Shown piece by piece: positions 11,241 through 24,345 of a DNA stretch of 64,000 bases. This DNA is from Apteryx mantelli (taxonomy: Eukaryota > Chordata > Aves > Apterygiformes > Apterygidae), in contig NC_089981.1 of assembly GCF_036417845.1 (NCBI RefSeq), positions 5,783,501-5,847,500 of the forward strand. Reading direction: 5' to 3'. Under the pieces are notes generated by a model, which made no database searches, was not told the origin of the DNA, and saw only the letters and a list, made by a program, of their open reading frames with translations. The translations under genes and the position numbers were made by a program. Every line of letters starts with the position of its first letter. Positions within the stretch are counted from its first letter, which is position 1.

Positions 11241-13578
11241 TTGTTAGAAAGAGAACTTTGTTTGGGGAAAATTTATCAAAACCTTGGTACAAAGAGTAGG
11301 ACTTCCAAGGAAGATTTGATCAGCTTCCAAGGGTGAGATTCAGAAAGGTACTTAATTGTTAGAAGTGCTTTTAGGTGGACTTTTAACTGGTTGTATCTGC
11401 AACTTCTATCTTGAAAGACTGTGTTCCTCTGCTGCTGAAAGCTGGAGGAATCCTGACTCTTAACTTGCAAGTTCCAAGCACAAACAGGACTCCTGCCTGA
11501 GGAGTGCGTGGCACAGAATTGCAGTTCTCTGTTCTTTTAGGAACGTTTGCTCATGTAGGAAAACCACCAGTCCGTCAAGATGAGAAAAAGCTTTCAAAGA
11601 TATTCAAGAGGAGAAAAGCAATGTGATTTGAATTTATGGCCACTTCTGCTACGTCTTCAGTATTTGAAAGGAGTAGCCTCTTCCAGTGCAACACACAGAA
11701 CCTGAAGTTCTGGAAAGGAAATCTTGGAGAAGAGACACCCGTGTTTTTGCCCCCCAAACACTAGGGAAAGTAACTGTCCCTCTCCTGTTAAATGTCCCTC
11801 TTCTGTCACTCATTACTACCTCCTTTTTCCCCTTCTGCCTGGAAACACGAAAAAACTACAGAAATGTAAAGAAGAATGTGAAAATATAGCCTTTTGGTGC
11901 TGCTAGTTGTCATCTTTCTGTTGCTGCAGAGCCTGAAGCTCAAGGTTTATCTCTTGTTTCTCATTATAAAGTATCATCAGATATGTGAAGTTCACTGTTT
12001 TTACACATATCAATGTTGCGCTGTCCTTATCTTGAACAGAGATGCGAGATTTTTAAACCAGATTTCTGAGGTGTCCAAAATTGTCTCTTTCAGTGGACTC
12101 CCAGCTCACAGGAAGGAAATAGCTTGAGAAGAAAGCACAGGCATCATTTTACTTTACTGTGTATGTTTACAGGTCTCTGCGAAGAGCAATGTACACTACT
12201 ACTCTTCCAGAAAAAGACAGGTAGATCGCCATCAAAGAGCTTCCCTGCACAGCAATGAGTCATGTCTGCATGCCTCTCTCTGCGCTGATGTTTAAGATAG
12301 TCAAAGCCATCTCGAGCTAAGCATCAGCAGAACCGGCAGCATGTTTCAATCAAGAATCACAATCTCAAACCTAAATATGCTTTCTGACAAATATCATCAA
12401 AAAGAACAGATTTTCATAAGCCCCACATTCATCTAAGCCCTGCATTCACCTATCCCTTAGTCTCCACCTCGAGAAACCCAGACAAAATTAGGGAATTTAA
12501 AATGTTAAAGAGCTGCTGTCTCTTCAAATCTACAGTTTGCTTTTCTAAGAAAGCCTTCTGATCCACCATCCAGAATCCTGTTCCTCTTCTTCCCTTCCCC
12601 AAATCTCAGTTCCAGGAGGAGATTTGGGAAAATCCCTGCCTTGAATCACTTCTCATGACGGCAATGTTAAAGTAAGTCCATTTGCAGTAGAACAGCATTG
12701 CCCAGAGTCAGGAGGTCCTAGGGGCATTTGGGGGTTTCCCTGCTGCAAACAGTTGAGGAAAACTCGATGAATCAAGAACAGTACTGTTAAGAATTTTAGG
12801 GAAATTTTCAGTGTTCAGCTAGGAATTAGGTTATATCTTATGGAGTATGGAGAGATATTGGATCCCCATATTTCCACTGAGACACCTATTCCTTAGATTT
12901 TTATAGTGTAAAGCACCAGACAACTGGCCAAAGTATGAAACTTCATCCGGTCTCTAAATAAAGCGGTGAAAAATGTCCCGATAACTGAACTGGATTGTGG
13001 CTCCAACATTGACTATGGTATTTAACCATGCTTGGATTGCTGCTCTGATAGATTATAAAGCTCAGCTATGACATTAGGTCAAGGCCTTGGAAAGGTGTTA
13101 GCAGAGCTCCTTTAAATGAAGCGTTCCCAGAGACACCAGGTTGGCACAGACTGATGAAAATCGGAGTGAATGCCTGGCATCGGGGAACGACCTCTGTGTC
13201 CATCAGTGTTCCTGGGAGCCTTGGAAAGCCTAGTACAGTGTATGTCACCCTTCACTGTACGGCAGACACCTAGCGCAGCATCCTGCTCCTCTCATGCTCC
13301 TATTTTACCATGCAATGAATCGCAGTCCCCTCAAAGGTCTCTTGCTGAGACTTACACAGCTCTAAGGTGTCTAAAGGTAAAAGCCCCAATACCACCCCAA
13401 AGGCTCGGGTTTGGTGACAATATGCTCACATCCTTTTGACTGACAGTTTCCAAAGAAAGATGAGAGCTACATAAAACTTTGAATTTAGTTTCAGTTGTAT
13501 TCTGAACAGCCATGCTAAAAATAGAACAACATTCCTGAAAAGTCCCTCCTGAACACTTCTCTTTGCCTCCCCATGGTT
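11241..13578. other. Intergenic, no gene seen
   Basis: No recognisable coding sequence or repeat. The minus-strand open frame just downstream of the OR relic (down to 13426) is not OR-like. Confidence 0.45.
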
Positions 13579-13893
13579 GAGATGGACCGCAAAGAGCTGT
13601 GCTATGCAGCCCACAAAAGAGATGGTCTTCTTTTCAGCAAGAAGGTCACAAATGAGTTTGGGAACTGTGACAGTAGAGTAACTGATATCTACAATGGACA
13701 AGTAGCTCAGGAAGAAGTATGGGGTGGGAGAGTCCAGCTGTTGACTGTTCCGTATAGTGATGATGCTAAGCAGGTTTCCAAGAATAACAGTGGCATAGAA
13801 GACTAAGAAGAATGTGAAGCATACTTTTGCTAATGTATCATCTTGTGTGAGTCCCTGGAAGACAAACTCTGTCACATTGTTTTTGTTCTTCAC
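13579..13893 (-). pseudogene. OR4-like olfactory receptor fragment, TM1-TM3
   Basis: About 105 codons on the minus strand match an OR from the N-terminus (NNVTEFVFQGLTQDD) through TM1 (LGNLL), TM2 (YFFLSYLSIVDISYS) and the start of TM3 (GCIAQLFAVHL). Homology then stops abruptly at about 13579; the later residues of the open frame (to 13426) are unrelated. The expected start methionine is a GTG valine codon at 13891-13893, and PMYFF has become PTPYFF with an extra residue. LTQD and the KKTISF..C stretch point to family 4, like the intact neighbour at 18214. It has the same strand as that gene, about 4.3 kb away. Clearly a non-functional relic. Confidence 0.92.
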
Positions 13894-16240
13894 ATACGTC
13901 ACGTAGACAGGACCTGAAGCACAGAATAAAGCCACCTGTGATGGCATTAGAAACACAGTGTTATCAGTACACATCCATGTCGATCACTGGTATGTTCAAT
14001 ATCAATGTATTCCCTTTTATGCCTTTTGGGGAAAGTTTCCTTTCAAAGTCAATGCTTCTCTCAAGGAGTGACAGTTGATATCTGACTCAGAATGCATTAC
14101 TGAAGTGTGTAATAGCGAGCTCCGTTTATTGATTTGAGGGAGTTGGTGGAAATATCCTCCAGATTCATATTTCTGATCTTTGCCCCTTTTAAAAAGGAAG
14201 ACTAGTCACTAGGTTGCCTAAACATCCACTTCTGAAGTGTTGATTTGGAAACAAAAAACTGACTGAAAAGGATAGTGCATGTTTTGATTTGAGTCTCAAC
14301 ACGTTAGTCATGCCCTAAGGAATTCTGCTCAAGCAGTGAACGTACCTTCTTTTTCAACCCTCTGAAGGAATTCAACAGAACTAGTCCTTACTAGTGCTCT
14401 CTGACTCTGGTAGAATGTCCATGCATTTTTGTGCAGCCATCAGTATTCACATCATGACACAAGGCAGCTGGCTAATTAACACCACTTCAGCTATCAGTGT
14501 AGATCCTCCTGGAGGAGGTAAAGTGGACACCTACCTCATGTCTGTTTAGCAGAGATGTGCCTTTAGGCACAAACTGTCTTTAAGGCGCCCTAAGTGAAAT
14601 CAGACCATGTTCAAGGCATGCCAGGAAACCTGAAGCAGGAGAGTCATTGTCCTATATGTGCTGTACTGGGCTACATCTTGTGTGGATTGATTCCAGTTAT
14701 TGCTCATGAGTTTCTGGGTTGAGAGCAGGCTTGTGTTTCCTCAGACCACCTTTCCTACAGTACATGGGTGAATACTGGAGATAATCTGCATTAACGATGT
14801 GTTAGTAAGGTTTTTGTACACCTCAGCCAAGTTCTGGACTAGGCATGGAAACCCCTATAAACACACCTGTGATGCCCCTGGGGTAATAAATACACCACTG
14901 CTGAATCTCCTTTACTCACCAACACCCTTGTATTCACCTTTGCTGCACTCTAGTGCAGTACACAAGTATCACTAGTGTTCAGTTTCTATATTGAAAAGAT
15001 AGACGGCAAGAACTGCCTAACAATGTCTACAATACTGGCAAGTCCTTTGGGATCTTAATCCCAAAGTTAAGATTGAGTACATAGGCAGTGCTGCAGCTGC
15101 CTATTGACTCCTTGACTCTGTAACACCAGAAACTTCCTTTTGACAGATATTTCTGGAAATGGCATATAACTGAAAAATAAGCAAAGAAGACACCAATTAA
15201 AACAAAGGGTAAAAAAAATTGAGTTCTTTCTAATTCATAAAATGTACCTCACAAAAGTCACTCAACAGTAATGCCTCTTTTCGAAGGCAGGATTGCCTGC
15301 TATTGTCCTCTGATGCCCTTCTTGGACCACTTCAGGCAGTTTCATCAAAACCTCTCAGCTCCAAGCTGCTTCTTATGTGTCACGAGAGCAGTCCACATCT
15401 CTGCCAGGGCTGGAAACTACAGGGGATGAAACGGACAGCCTGAATGTCTAGCTCCATTTCTCATTCTGCAAAAACAACTTCCAAGAGCATCTGCAAGAAC
15501 AACTCTCTCTCTCCAGATGGGGAAGTTGTGGCAGAAATATTTCAAGTAAATTGCACAGCAGAAGCACAAGCTTACCAGAAGCAATGAGATCGCAGAGGCA
15601 TGTGAAGTTTTCTTTGTCAGAAAGAATCAGTGGACGGGGAGCTAAAATATATATTTTGGACAGCTATTAGAGTAATCTCTACAGGGTGACTCTGGAGCGT
15701 GATCACCTAGACCATGTCACATTGTGGGGGGGTTTGCTTGCTTTCTTGCTTGCTTTCCAATGCTGTCCAGATAAATGGACTTCATTTAGTATTAGCTATG
15801 TGCTTCTTTTGGAAACATTTCTATTTAAAATCAATGTCATGGCTGACCATTTGCAAGAGTTTGTGTTCACATTACCCTTGCAATCAAACATTTTTTGAGT
15901 AAAGATGTCTCTTACACGTGTCAGATATTTTTCCCTTCTAAGCCAATATTTCACATATGCTTTCTTCTTTCTTATTAACTTGCTCTTACCATTGCACGTT
16001 TGCAGCATAAATAAATATCAGAACTGTGCTATATGACTGTTGGCACTTAGACATCTGGTCTGTACACGTTTGAAACAAGAAGTAAACGAGGAAATTATTT
16101 CAAGACTTTAAAAATGTTTGTGGTCAGGCCTCACTACTTGCCAGGTATTTTTACTCAGGCAATGCAAAATATAGAAGCAGCTGGTTAGTCCTCATATTAA
16201 GTCATTATAAGAATCTGGGCCAATGTGTAGAGGAATCAAA

Positions 16241-16258
16241 TGTTGTTGTTGTTGTTGT
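16241..16258 (+). repeat. (TGT)6 microsatellite
   Basis: Six perfect TGT units. Confidence 0.95.
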
Positions 16259-17387
16259 ATTCGCCTTCCATAAGCTATGGTCCCGCTGTTGCCTGCTAGC
16301 ACCCGGCAGCTGGAAGAGAAATCAGAAAAATCATGGCGTTCTTCCCCAAAACATTTTAAAAAAAACAAACAGTTTTAAAATTATAAGCCTTAGCTTGAAC
16401 TGGCCGTGTGCCCTAACCCCTCAGCAGTTTCAGTATGAAGGGGGTCAGTGGGCCCCATCTGTCTTTCTACCTGCCCCACCTACGGTGAGACAGACCAGCC
16501 TCTGAAGGCGCCTGTCCCTCTCTGTTGACAATGGTGCTGAGCTAGACAACTGTCCTTCATTGCATGAAGAATTTAGACTGCTACAAATAGGTGGGGCTGG
16601 TCCCACCTTTAGCTGTGTCCACAGAGTGTGAATGCTGGGTGAGGGACATGCTGGCCCAGGCCTGAGGGACACTATCCCTCTAAGCCTTGAGAATCAGGAT
16701 TTATCCCAGTTCCGTCCTGCTGGCTGCCATCCACATAACCCACCACGGCGAGGAGAAGACACTGAGACATCTGCAGTGTGCTGGTGCATGCCTGTGAAAT
16801 GGGAACCCACTCTGCCACCCCCTGCATAGAGCAGAGGACATTCGGGGAACCAGAGCATTTCCGACATTGTCCCAGGGTTTGGTCCATAGATCTGCCGCTC
16901 TCCTGTGCAGGGAACACCTTCTTATCTTGAACCACACTTAAGCCATGTTAAGGTGCAACACAAGTGCAAGCCAGTGTTTATAGGGAACGTGAAGTGAAGG
17001 AAGGAAAAAGAAAGTGCTTTAGTTACTTTCAGAGTGCATTACACAGATGTCTTTCTCCCTCACGCACCTGATTTGCTCTTTTCCTCCTGACAAGGTAGGA
17101 GTCAGGATCCCGTGGCTCCTCGTGGCTCCTTCGTCCTTGTGGAGAACCTTAGCCGCTACAACTAACCTCCCTGTGGCAGCTGTGACTGGCTCTGAGATGA
17201 TTTAATCTTCCATCTTCACATTTCTTCTCTTCCCTCCTGCAGGAGTAGCTGCTCGAGCTATTCCCTTGGAATACATGTTTCTTCCTTTGCCTGGGCCTCT
17301 AAATGTGCCCTGTTGTGCTAGGAGTTATCCTGCGTACAGGAATTATTACTGAATAACTCTTTTTTTTCATCGACACATAAAATTGTG

Positions 17388-17425
17388 CCCCCCAATGCTT
17401 TCCTTGCCCCCCAATGCTTTCTTGG
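17388..17425 (+). repeat. Tandem pair CCCCCCAATGCTTTC
   Basis: The word CCCCCAATGCTTTCCTTG is followed directly by CCCCCCAATGCTTTCTTG, two units of about 19 bases. Confidence 0.9.
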
Positions 17426-18213
17426 GTGGCAACAATTTCCTACAGTGAGCAATTTATCTTTCACTTGGATCTTTGATTCGCTATTAGTCTAAACAGTAAA
17501 ATGCAAAATCTGAGGCAGAGATGAAGGGCAGAGGGGATGGCTAGGAAGGAGGGCATTAGTGATAGGTGAACTACTGCAGAAAGGCAGAGAGCTGCACAGG
17601 ATTGGGAAGGGGAGAAGCTTCTCCTCATATCATCTGCATCAGCAAATGACCCAACCAGCATCTAATATCAGCACTTCACTTGCTAACCCATGGATTCAGC
17701 ATATGACAATGCAGTACTCCTAAGAAGGCATTTACTCCAAAGTAAAGGGGAAGGAAGCCTTTGGTACAATTGCTTCCAGCAGCAGGGGACCAACAGCCTT
17801 GCAGACACCCTGGGCCATCATTTCCTAGCTGAGTAGACTGCAGAGTAGATGGAGTTTGTCTGACGGAAAGTTTACACCCGGGAGAGCTCGGACTAATGGG
17901 ATGCTCTGCCTGGAACACATTTTAATATTTTTGACAGCATTCATTTATTTATTTGCTGGTGTCTCAGCAGTGCTTGGAAGCCCCAGTCCTGGGCCTGTGC
18001 TATTCAAAAAGAGAACATAAAGGGAATCCCTGCTAGTCACAGAGTTTACAATGCCATTCCAATCAAAACATGAACTTTCAGTGTCTTCCTAATTACTGCA
18101 ACAGCTAAAACCAAGCTTTTCTTCAAAAGGGAGCTTTCAGTAAATTTTCCAAAATGGAATTGTAGTGAGAGACACTTGATTTTCTCAGCTCCTGAGAAAA
18201 TGTTACCACAGTT

Positions 18214-19149
18214 CTACACCTCACCCTTTTCACTCCAGACTTTTCTATTCCACAGTTTTCTCATGGCACTTTTCATCTCCTCATTTCTCAGCGTGTAGAT
18301 GAGTGGGTTCAGCATGGGTGTGATGACAGTGTAAAACACAGCCACGCTCTTGTCCTCCGAGAGATTGCTGGATGGGCGTATGTAGGTGAATGTGCATGGC
18401 CCAAAGAAGAGAATCACCACAGTAATGTGGGACCCACAGGTGGAGAGGGCTTTCTTCCGCCCTTCAGACGTTCGCCTTTTCAAGGAAAACAAAATGACAA
18501 TGTAGGACGTGACCAGGATGAAGAAAGTGACCACAGAAATCATTCCACTATTGGCAACGTCAATGACGCCCACAACATAGGTGTCGGTACAGGCCAGTTG
18601 TAGTAGGGGATGGACATCACAGAAGTAGTGGTCAATTTTGTTGGGGCCGCAAAAAGGGAGGCTAACGGTTATGAGGGTCTGCACCAGGGAGTGCACAAAG
18701 CCCCCCACCCATGAACCCATCACCATCCAGCCACACACACGCCTGGTCATGAGGGTGGTGTAGTGCAGGGGTCTGCATATGGCAAAGTAGCGATCATAGG
18801 CCATCGCTGTGAGGATGAAGACCTCAGCGCAGCCAAACAAATGTGCCGCGAATAGCTGTGCCATGCAACCCCCAAAGGAAATGGTTTTCTTCTCAACAAG
18901 GAAGTCAGCAATCATTTTGGGAGCTGTGACAGAAGAGAAGCAAATATCTGCAATGGACAGGTGGCAGAGAAAGAAATACATGGGGGAGTTCAGACGTTGA
19001 CTGCTAACTACAGTGACAATGATGAGCAGATTTCCTGCCACAGTAACAATATAGAAGAACAAAAACACCACAAAACATATTTTCTGCAACCCTTGGTTCT
19101 TTGAAAGGCCCAGAAGAATGAATTCCTTCACACTGCTTGCATTCTCCAT
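18214..19149 (-). CDS. Olfactory receptor, family 4-like, intact
   Basis: Single-exon class A GPCR of 311 residues, which should detect odorants at the cilia of olfactory neurons through Golf. I start at the second Met (19149): MENAS puts a glycosylation site at residue 3 and matches usual OR length; the frame is open nine codons further, to 19176. Motifs are GN at 39-40, PMYFFL at 56-61, Cys95 for the EL2 disulfide, MAYDRY at 116-121, KALSTCGSH near 230, and [12 protein letters not shown] near 280. No residue expected of a working receptor is missing. [12 protein letters not shown] and KTISF.GCMAQLF favour family 4. Its nearest relative here is the OR relic at 13579-13893 on the same strand. 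A splice acceptor lies 43 bases upstream of the ATG. Subfamily is not resolved. Confidence 0.96.
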   Translation of the reverse strand: MENASSVKEFILLGLSKNQGLQKICFVVFLFFYIVTVAGNLLIIVTVVSSQRLNSPMYFFLCHLSIADICFSSVTAPKMIADFLVEKKTISFGGCMAQLFAAHLFGCAEVFILTAMAYDRYFAICRPLHYTTLMTRRVCGWMVMGSWVGGFVHSLVQTLITVSLPFCGPNKIDHYFCDVHPLLQLACTDTYVVGVIDVANSGMISVVTFFILVTSYIVILFSLKRRTSEGRKKALSTCGSHITVVILFFGPCTFTYIRPSSNLSEDKSVAVFYTVITPMLNPLIYTLRNEEMKSAMRKLWNRKVWSEKGEV

Positions 19150-19189
19150 GTTGGTCAGTCGGGTGCCAATATGCAATATACAGCTTATA

Positions 19190-19210
19190 CACCTGGGAAA
19201 ACAAAGACAG
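19190..19210 (-). promoter_or_regulatory. Predicted 5' UTR splice acceptor of the OR4-like gene
   Basis: On the minus strand a pyrimidine-rich tract (TGTCTTTGTTTTCCCAG) ends in AG at 19193-19194, 43 bases before the ATG. OR genes usually have one or more noncoding 5' exons spliced just upstream of an intronless coding region. Confidence 0.55.
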
Positions 19211-19812
19211 ACACATGATTCATCAGCATTTTTTCATTATTAATGATGAGTTCTATATCAGAAGTGGATACAAACCAAGAAAAATATAGCATTAGTATTA
19301 AGCTTTTGAAGTGTTTGGTTTCTGTCATGTATTTTTTTTTCACAGCTATTTAATTCTCCACAGTACAAAGCTTCTGCCCTGGCTTTGGTGGCATGGAGAT
19401 AGGTGCACTCTGTGGTATGTTCCTTAATCCTGGTCCTCCAGGATCTTGAAAGACTGGCTCCATGGCTGGTAGCCTTCCATGCACTAAGGACAAGGCCAGA
19501 GTGTTCACCTTGGGCACTACAAGGCAGATAATGCAGCATGTTTGCCCTCAGGGGAGACAAAGTCCCTGACAGCAATCTTTGTAAAATGGGTGTCTTTAAG
19601 AATACCTGGAAATATTGCTCAGAATGATGATTTGCTTTATAAGCACACATGATCTTTGAATTCTTGTTTAGAAGGGAAATGTACCCACATGCAGAGAAAA
19701 GAACTCTCTTGTGCATATACATTTTGAAACGTAAATATGAAATGTCACAGGCTGAAAAATGAGTTCTGGGAAGGTTATCTATCATGGAGGGGAAAAAAAT
19801 TGCACATATGAC
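19211..19812. other. Upstream region between OR gene and duplication copy B
   Basis: A 175-codon minus-strand open frame (19258-19785) covers it, but it has no hydrophobic pattern or motif that I recognise, and I treat it as chance. Noncoding OR 5' exons and the promoter could lie here or beyond. Confidence 0.4.
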
Positions 19813-21793
19813 TTAATGTAGTATTTGACATTGTTCTAAATCTCAGCATTGTTTCTATCAGAGGAAGGAAGAATGAAAGACTCTTGTGAGATCTTCTGTC
19901 CCAGCATTGTACTGATTTTACCTAGTATGATTTTTGATACGCTCTGCGTGATGCTTTCAAGGGTTAACTTAGCTTAATGAAGCTAATCTAACTAAACTCC
20001 TTCAACAGCCAGTATAAGTCTCTCTGTAGGCTGATTCAGAATGACTAAATGAGGGTCCTTTGCAGAACCCTTTTTTCCTCCATTCACTATGAGGAGCTTA
20101 AGCAAATTAGCACCACCAGGATAGAATGAACTTTGGAGAATAATCCCTTTTGGTCCCTGAAAGTAGCTCAGAGCTTTTTGTAATGCCATCCACCTGTTTT
20201 AGGTTATGGCTGAGCTCCTTGTCCCTAGGCATTTCTACATCCATACAGTTTCTCATTCGAGACAAGGTCACATTCCAGCATAAACATGGGACTTCTTTGG
20301 TTCACCCTGTATTCCACCTACAACCCATCGAGCATTACATGTCACTAATAAATGAGTAGCCTACATCTTTAGAAAGAGTGTAACGCTTCTAGCTTGCCAT
20401 TATGCACCCAGACCACCAGAATTCCCTTGGTCAAAGAAGTCTGGGAACCACCAGATGAAACTCTTCACAGAGAATTTAAGGTCAGCCAAAAGCAGGCACT
20501 CTTTTAATAAAAATATCCACTGTATGGGCTTCCTTCTAGCATCAAAACATTCCCCGTCAGCTGATGTTAAAATGCACCATTTTAAGTCCTGCAGAATTCC
20601 ATCACAACCAGGTCTTCTCATTTGTCTTGGTGATCTGTGAGCAAATCAGCAGAATGATTCAGTTAATCCAAGTTATCTACCAACTACTTCCATCTGCAGC
20701 ATAATCAGAAACTCTCGTGCAGGCACAAAGTGATCAAGCATCCACAGGAAACACTGAAACTGAGAAAACCCAAGATTACTTTTCAAAGTTTTTCAAGCAG
20801 AAGGGTTCTGAAGGATGGTTCCCTTTCAGATATTTCTACAAGAAGAAGGATCAGTAAGAACAACGGGAGGTCACTTTCTCCCTCGTCTTACCAAGTTGTG
20901 ATCCTTTCTACCCCTCTTCCTTCTACTGAGCAACGACGTAGACTTCTCAACAAAATAAATGACAGGGATGAAATGAGCACACCTTTAAGGCTGTGCAGTA
21001 CCCATTCGAAAAGAAATAGCTGGGCTCCATCCAAGCCAGAGCATGACTGGAAGCATACCACAGCAATCGCAGGGCCATATTTAGGCAGTCAGAAAGGAGT
21101 GACCAAGAGAGAAATGGTCGGGGGAAACTGTATGCCTGAATACCAGCAGATGGCAAATTCCTGAGCTAAAAACAAGGTGTGCATCTACAAAAGGACCGAT
21201 TCACAATTCAGACAGCTCGACTATGTGTCTTGCTTGATAAGGTCCTTTCCATCACCACCAAACTGCATTTAACAAACTACCCATCTGTCTGATCTCATCT
21301 CATCGACCTAAGCCAGGTAGGCACCTGTACCTAAGCTAGGCATATTACACCTGACCAGTCTACTTGTAGATGTGATGAATCATGTGCTGCAGGTACCCGT
21401 TTCTCACTGTTGACTTTAAGAGGGTTACTAGAATGACTAATTCAGTAGAGGATTGCCACCAGTTATGGCTTATCTCTTCAAGTGCCTTTGCAGGGGTAGA
21501 CCTGAGCTATATGACATAATGCAATCAGCTGCAAAATAAAATGAATCTCATGTGTACTCTTAACATCTCAAAAAGGGTGAGAAATTGCACCATCTCCTTA
21601 CTGCATGCATTCTCCCCTAAAATCTCAGGTGGTTATGGGAAACAAAAGAATAATATCGAAGCAATCGAATCTGTGGCTGTAGAACTAGCTCTGTGTATGA
21701 TTCTAGCCAAAGATAACTAGAGACAGTTGATAACTTCAGTGGAAGTTCCTTTCTGTATTTTCACATTTGTTCAAGAAGAAAGGAAAGGGAAGA

Positions 21794-21833
21794 GGAAAGC
21801 AAAGCAAAACAAAGCAAAGCAAAGCAAAGCGAG
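21794..21833 (+). repeat. (GCAAA)n microsatellite, copy B
   Basis: Homologue of the 2076-2104 run with a longer array, a normal slippage difference between duplicates. Confidence 0.8.
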
Positions 21834-22344
21834 AAGCCAGAGAAGCTGCAAAACTTACCTCGCCTGTGTTTAGAGATCTAATTTTTTGTGTAAGGGCTGT
21901 ACAACTTTATCTCCTCAACTTCTGTCTTCCCTGGTATGAATGTGTTAGAGCACAGCACCTTTAAAGAACATAGAATGGCTTCTGGAAAGCTTCCAAGACT
22001 TGCTTAGGGGGTGGCTTTTAGTGTATAATCCAATCCCATCTAATTTATTACTTGCTTTCGTGTGTCACAAGTGTATCTTGATGTTTCCTGCCTGTGTGAG
22101 AAGTGGTTTAATAGGCTGTGTGGATGATGTGACCTGGGTGTGCTGAATGATGGTTTCATATCCCAGCAGCTGCACAAAGGGCTGAGAAGAAAAACATTTA
22201 AGTACCAATCTTTAACCCTCTCCCAGGAAATCTTCCACCTGAAGGGCTCTTGGGGCTGGAGGAGGGAGGGGTGGAGGCTTAGTGAAGGGAAGGCGTGAAA
22301 GAAAGGGGCAAAGGAGGAGAATGAGTTCTGTCTTGACTGAAAAG

Positions 22345-23244
22345 TTTAAGTAAATATATTTTAAAGAAACAGTTGCCAGTCAGTGCTTTTATAATGATAT
22401 CACAAAGGCATTTCAGGGTTTCTGCATAAGAAATAACAGTCAAAGGAGTAGCTGAGTATTCAGCTGGACAAGCATATGCATGAAACTATCCAGTTAATGC
22501 TTCTCGGAGTTCTTCCTTACTCCAAGCTGATAGTTGTATGGATTTCCCATGTGTAAAGGGCCATTAGGTCCACTGCTCTGGCTTCCTAGCATTGTGAAGG
22601 CTAAAACAGTCCGTTTGTAATCCAGATGTTTTCTCTCCTTTTTTAACTTCTGTGTATTCCAAAAAACATGTAAAAGTGAAATCTTCATTAAAGGATAAAA
22701 AGAAAGAAACCTCAAGCTGTAGGAAGAGTCACCATCCTCCAGGGATGGTAAAGAATTCCTATCGCAGGAGTCTTTTAAGGACAGGTTGGGCTCATTTCTC
22801 TCAGGAGTGGTTACGATTAAGTTTTTATAGGGACCGAAGATGTCCTGGGTGACCTCTTGATGACCCTCCAAGTCCTATCTCACCAGAAATTTCATCACTG
22901 GAAATCCAGTGAATAAAGCCTCTTTGCAAGAATTTGCATGTTTTAACAGAGGTCAGTGAACTACCAAGTCAGTCAAAAAAAATCCTTCATTTACGAATTG
23001 GGAAACTGAGGGAGGACGTCACCTATTTAATGCCGATGGAAGCCGGCGAATGTAACCTTGACTTAGTCACTCTAGGCTCTTCTGCGGAAAAAAATGAATG
23101 TCTCTGGAGGCAGATGCATCTGATCTTCCTCAGAACTGATTTTAGGATGCGATTAGGTGTGAAATAGACATCTAGCTTTTAAACAAAATAACTTAGGGTG
23201 GACAAATCTCACTGTCATGACGGGCCCCATCTTTCTTAACCTGA
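22345..23244. other. Block present only in duplication copy B
   Basis: About 900 bases interrupt the alignment between copies; in copy A the flanks join at about 2613. The edges share only a couple of bases (AG), so there is no convincing target-site duplication. It holds a 125-codon minus-strand open frame (22494-22871) that I do not recognise and that overlaps a likely CR1 relic. Confidence 0.75.
22725..22890 (+). mobile_element. Possible old CR1 3'-end relic
   Basis: The order of short words (GAGTCACCATCCTC, then TTTTAAGGACAGGTTGG, then GACCTCTTGATGACC and CCAAGTCCTA) follows the 3' untranslated end of avian CR1. Divergence is high and the terminal octamer repeat is not visible, so this is tentative. 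Confidence 0.3.
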
Positions 23245-23695
23245 GCAGCTGCAGTCAAAGGTGAACCTATGAAATGAAACAAACGAAGCAAATATACATG
23301 CTGATTTATAGCAGCATATCATCTCAACCAAGGCCCAAGTCAAATTCATCGTTTCTCTCAACTCTACTGTGTATTTGTAGCTTATGCCTCACGGATGTCG
23401 GGAAAGACATTGTCTCAGCTACTGTCCTTTCCTTTGTTTTGCTGAAATTTCTGGAAATGCGGAATGGCCTGATAGCAACATAGTTATGTCTCCATCTCCT
23501 CTGCACAGAATGCCAGCGATCTCCACAGTGAAAACAGAAATCCTACAGTTAATGAGAATAAATACTGGTGCGCTTAGTGCCAGCAAAGGAGAAAGGTCTT
23601 TTCTCCATTTTCATTCCACTTACCTCGGCACCTGGCTCTGGACACCACTATGGCAGCAGGTCATGCTCAGGGGAGCTGTGATTTGGACAAGGAGG

Positions 23696-24345
23696 GACTG
23701 TGCATGGTGAGATGAACGAGGTTTTGCAGCTGGATAGTGAATACTGGCAAGGGGTTTGTTGACAGAGCCATGGTGAATGTGTGTTGTGAATTTGATGATG
23801 GGCAGGATGGGGACAAGGCACGGTGTGGAGGGAAGTTGTGAAACTTGAAATGGATGCTACAGGGCCAGGGGCTGTCTTCATGGAGTTTGTGAAATCAGAA
23901 GTGCCTGAGGTGTGGTGAGGGACTGTGCTGAAAGACAGTATGAAGTGGCAGGTAATACTGTGGGTGCTAAGCTGTGTTGAAAGACCTTGTGACATCAGAA
24001 GCGGACATCATGTATTGAAGGGTAACACTAGGAGAGGTTGCAAAATTGTGGCTGCTGAGGTGTCATAAGGCTGGCTAGAGAGTTCAAGGAGACCCTACAG
24101 TAGAACAGGTAATGTGAAGTAGGAGGGGACAATGTATGGTGACAACTTGTATTGGGAGAGGTTTTGAGGTCAGAAGAGGACACTTGGTAGTGATGAGTGT
24201 GCTAAGGGAGGTTCTGCAGTGACAGTGGAGCCTTGGGGAATGAGAAGTTGTGTTGAGGGAGGTTGTGAAATCAGCAGCAGACATTAGGGAAGAGGACTGA
24301 CCACTTCTCAATCTGTGTGACCCTGAGCAGCAGTAGAGCATCTTC
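23696..24345 (+). repeat. Degenerate ~50 bp minisatellite, copy B
   Basis: Same array as 3460-4110, with the same unit order and a few substitutions and single-base indels. The matching order shows no large unit gain or loss since the duplication. Confidence 0.7.

Larger units (their letters stand above)
13894..18213. other. Intergenic, simple repeats only
   Basis: No gene recognised. It holds a TGT microsatellite at 16241-16258 and a near-perfect 20-base tandem pair at 17388-17425. Short open frames on both strands lack motifs. Confidence 0.5.

Noticed and set aside
16241-16258. TGT repeat as a coding trinucleotide repeat
   Set aside because: Lies in no supported gene; ordinary microsatellite.
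19258-19785. 175-codon minus-strand open frame upstream of the OR4-like gene
   Set aside because: No hydrophobic pattern, family motif or paralogue; it reads through the expected OR 5' region and is AT-rich, so chance is the simplest explanation.
20730-21164. 144-codon frame in duplication copy B
   Set aside because: The homologous frame in copy A is interrupted and starts differently (111 codons from 1085), and no domain is visible. Not conserved as coding between near-identical copies.
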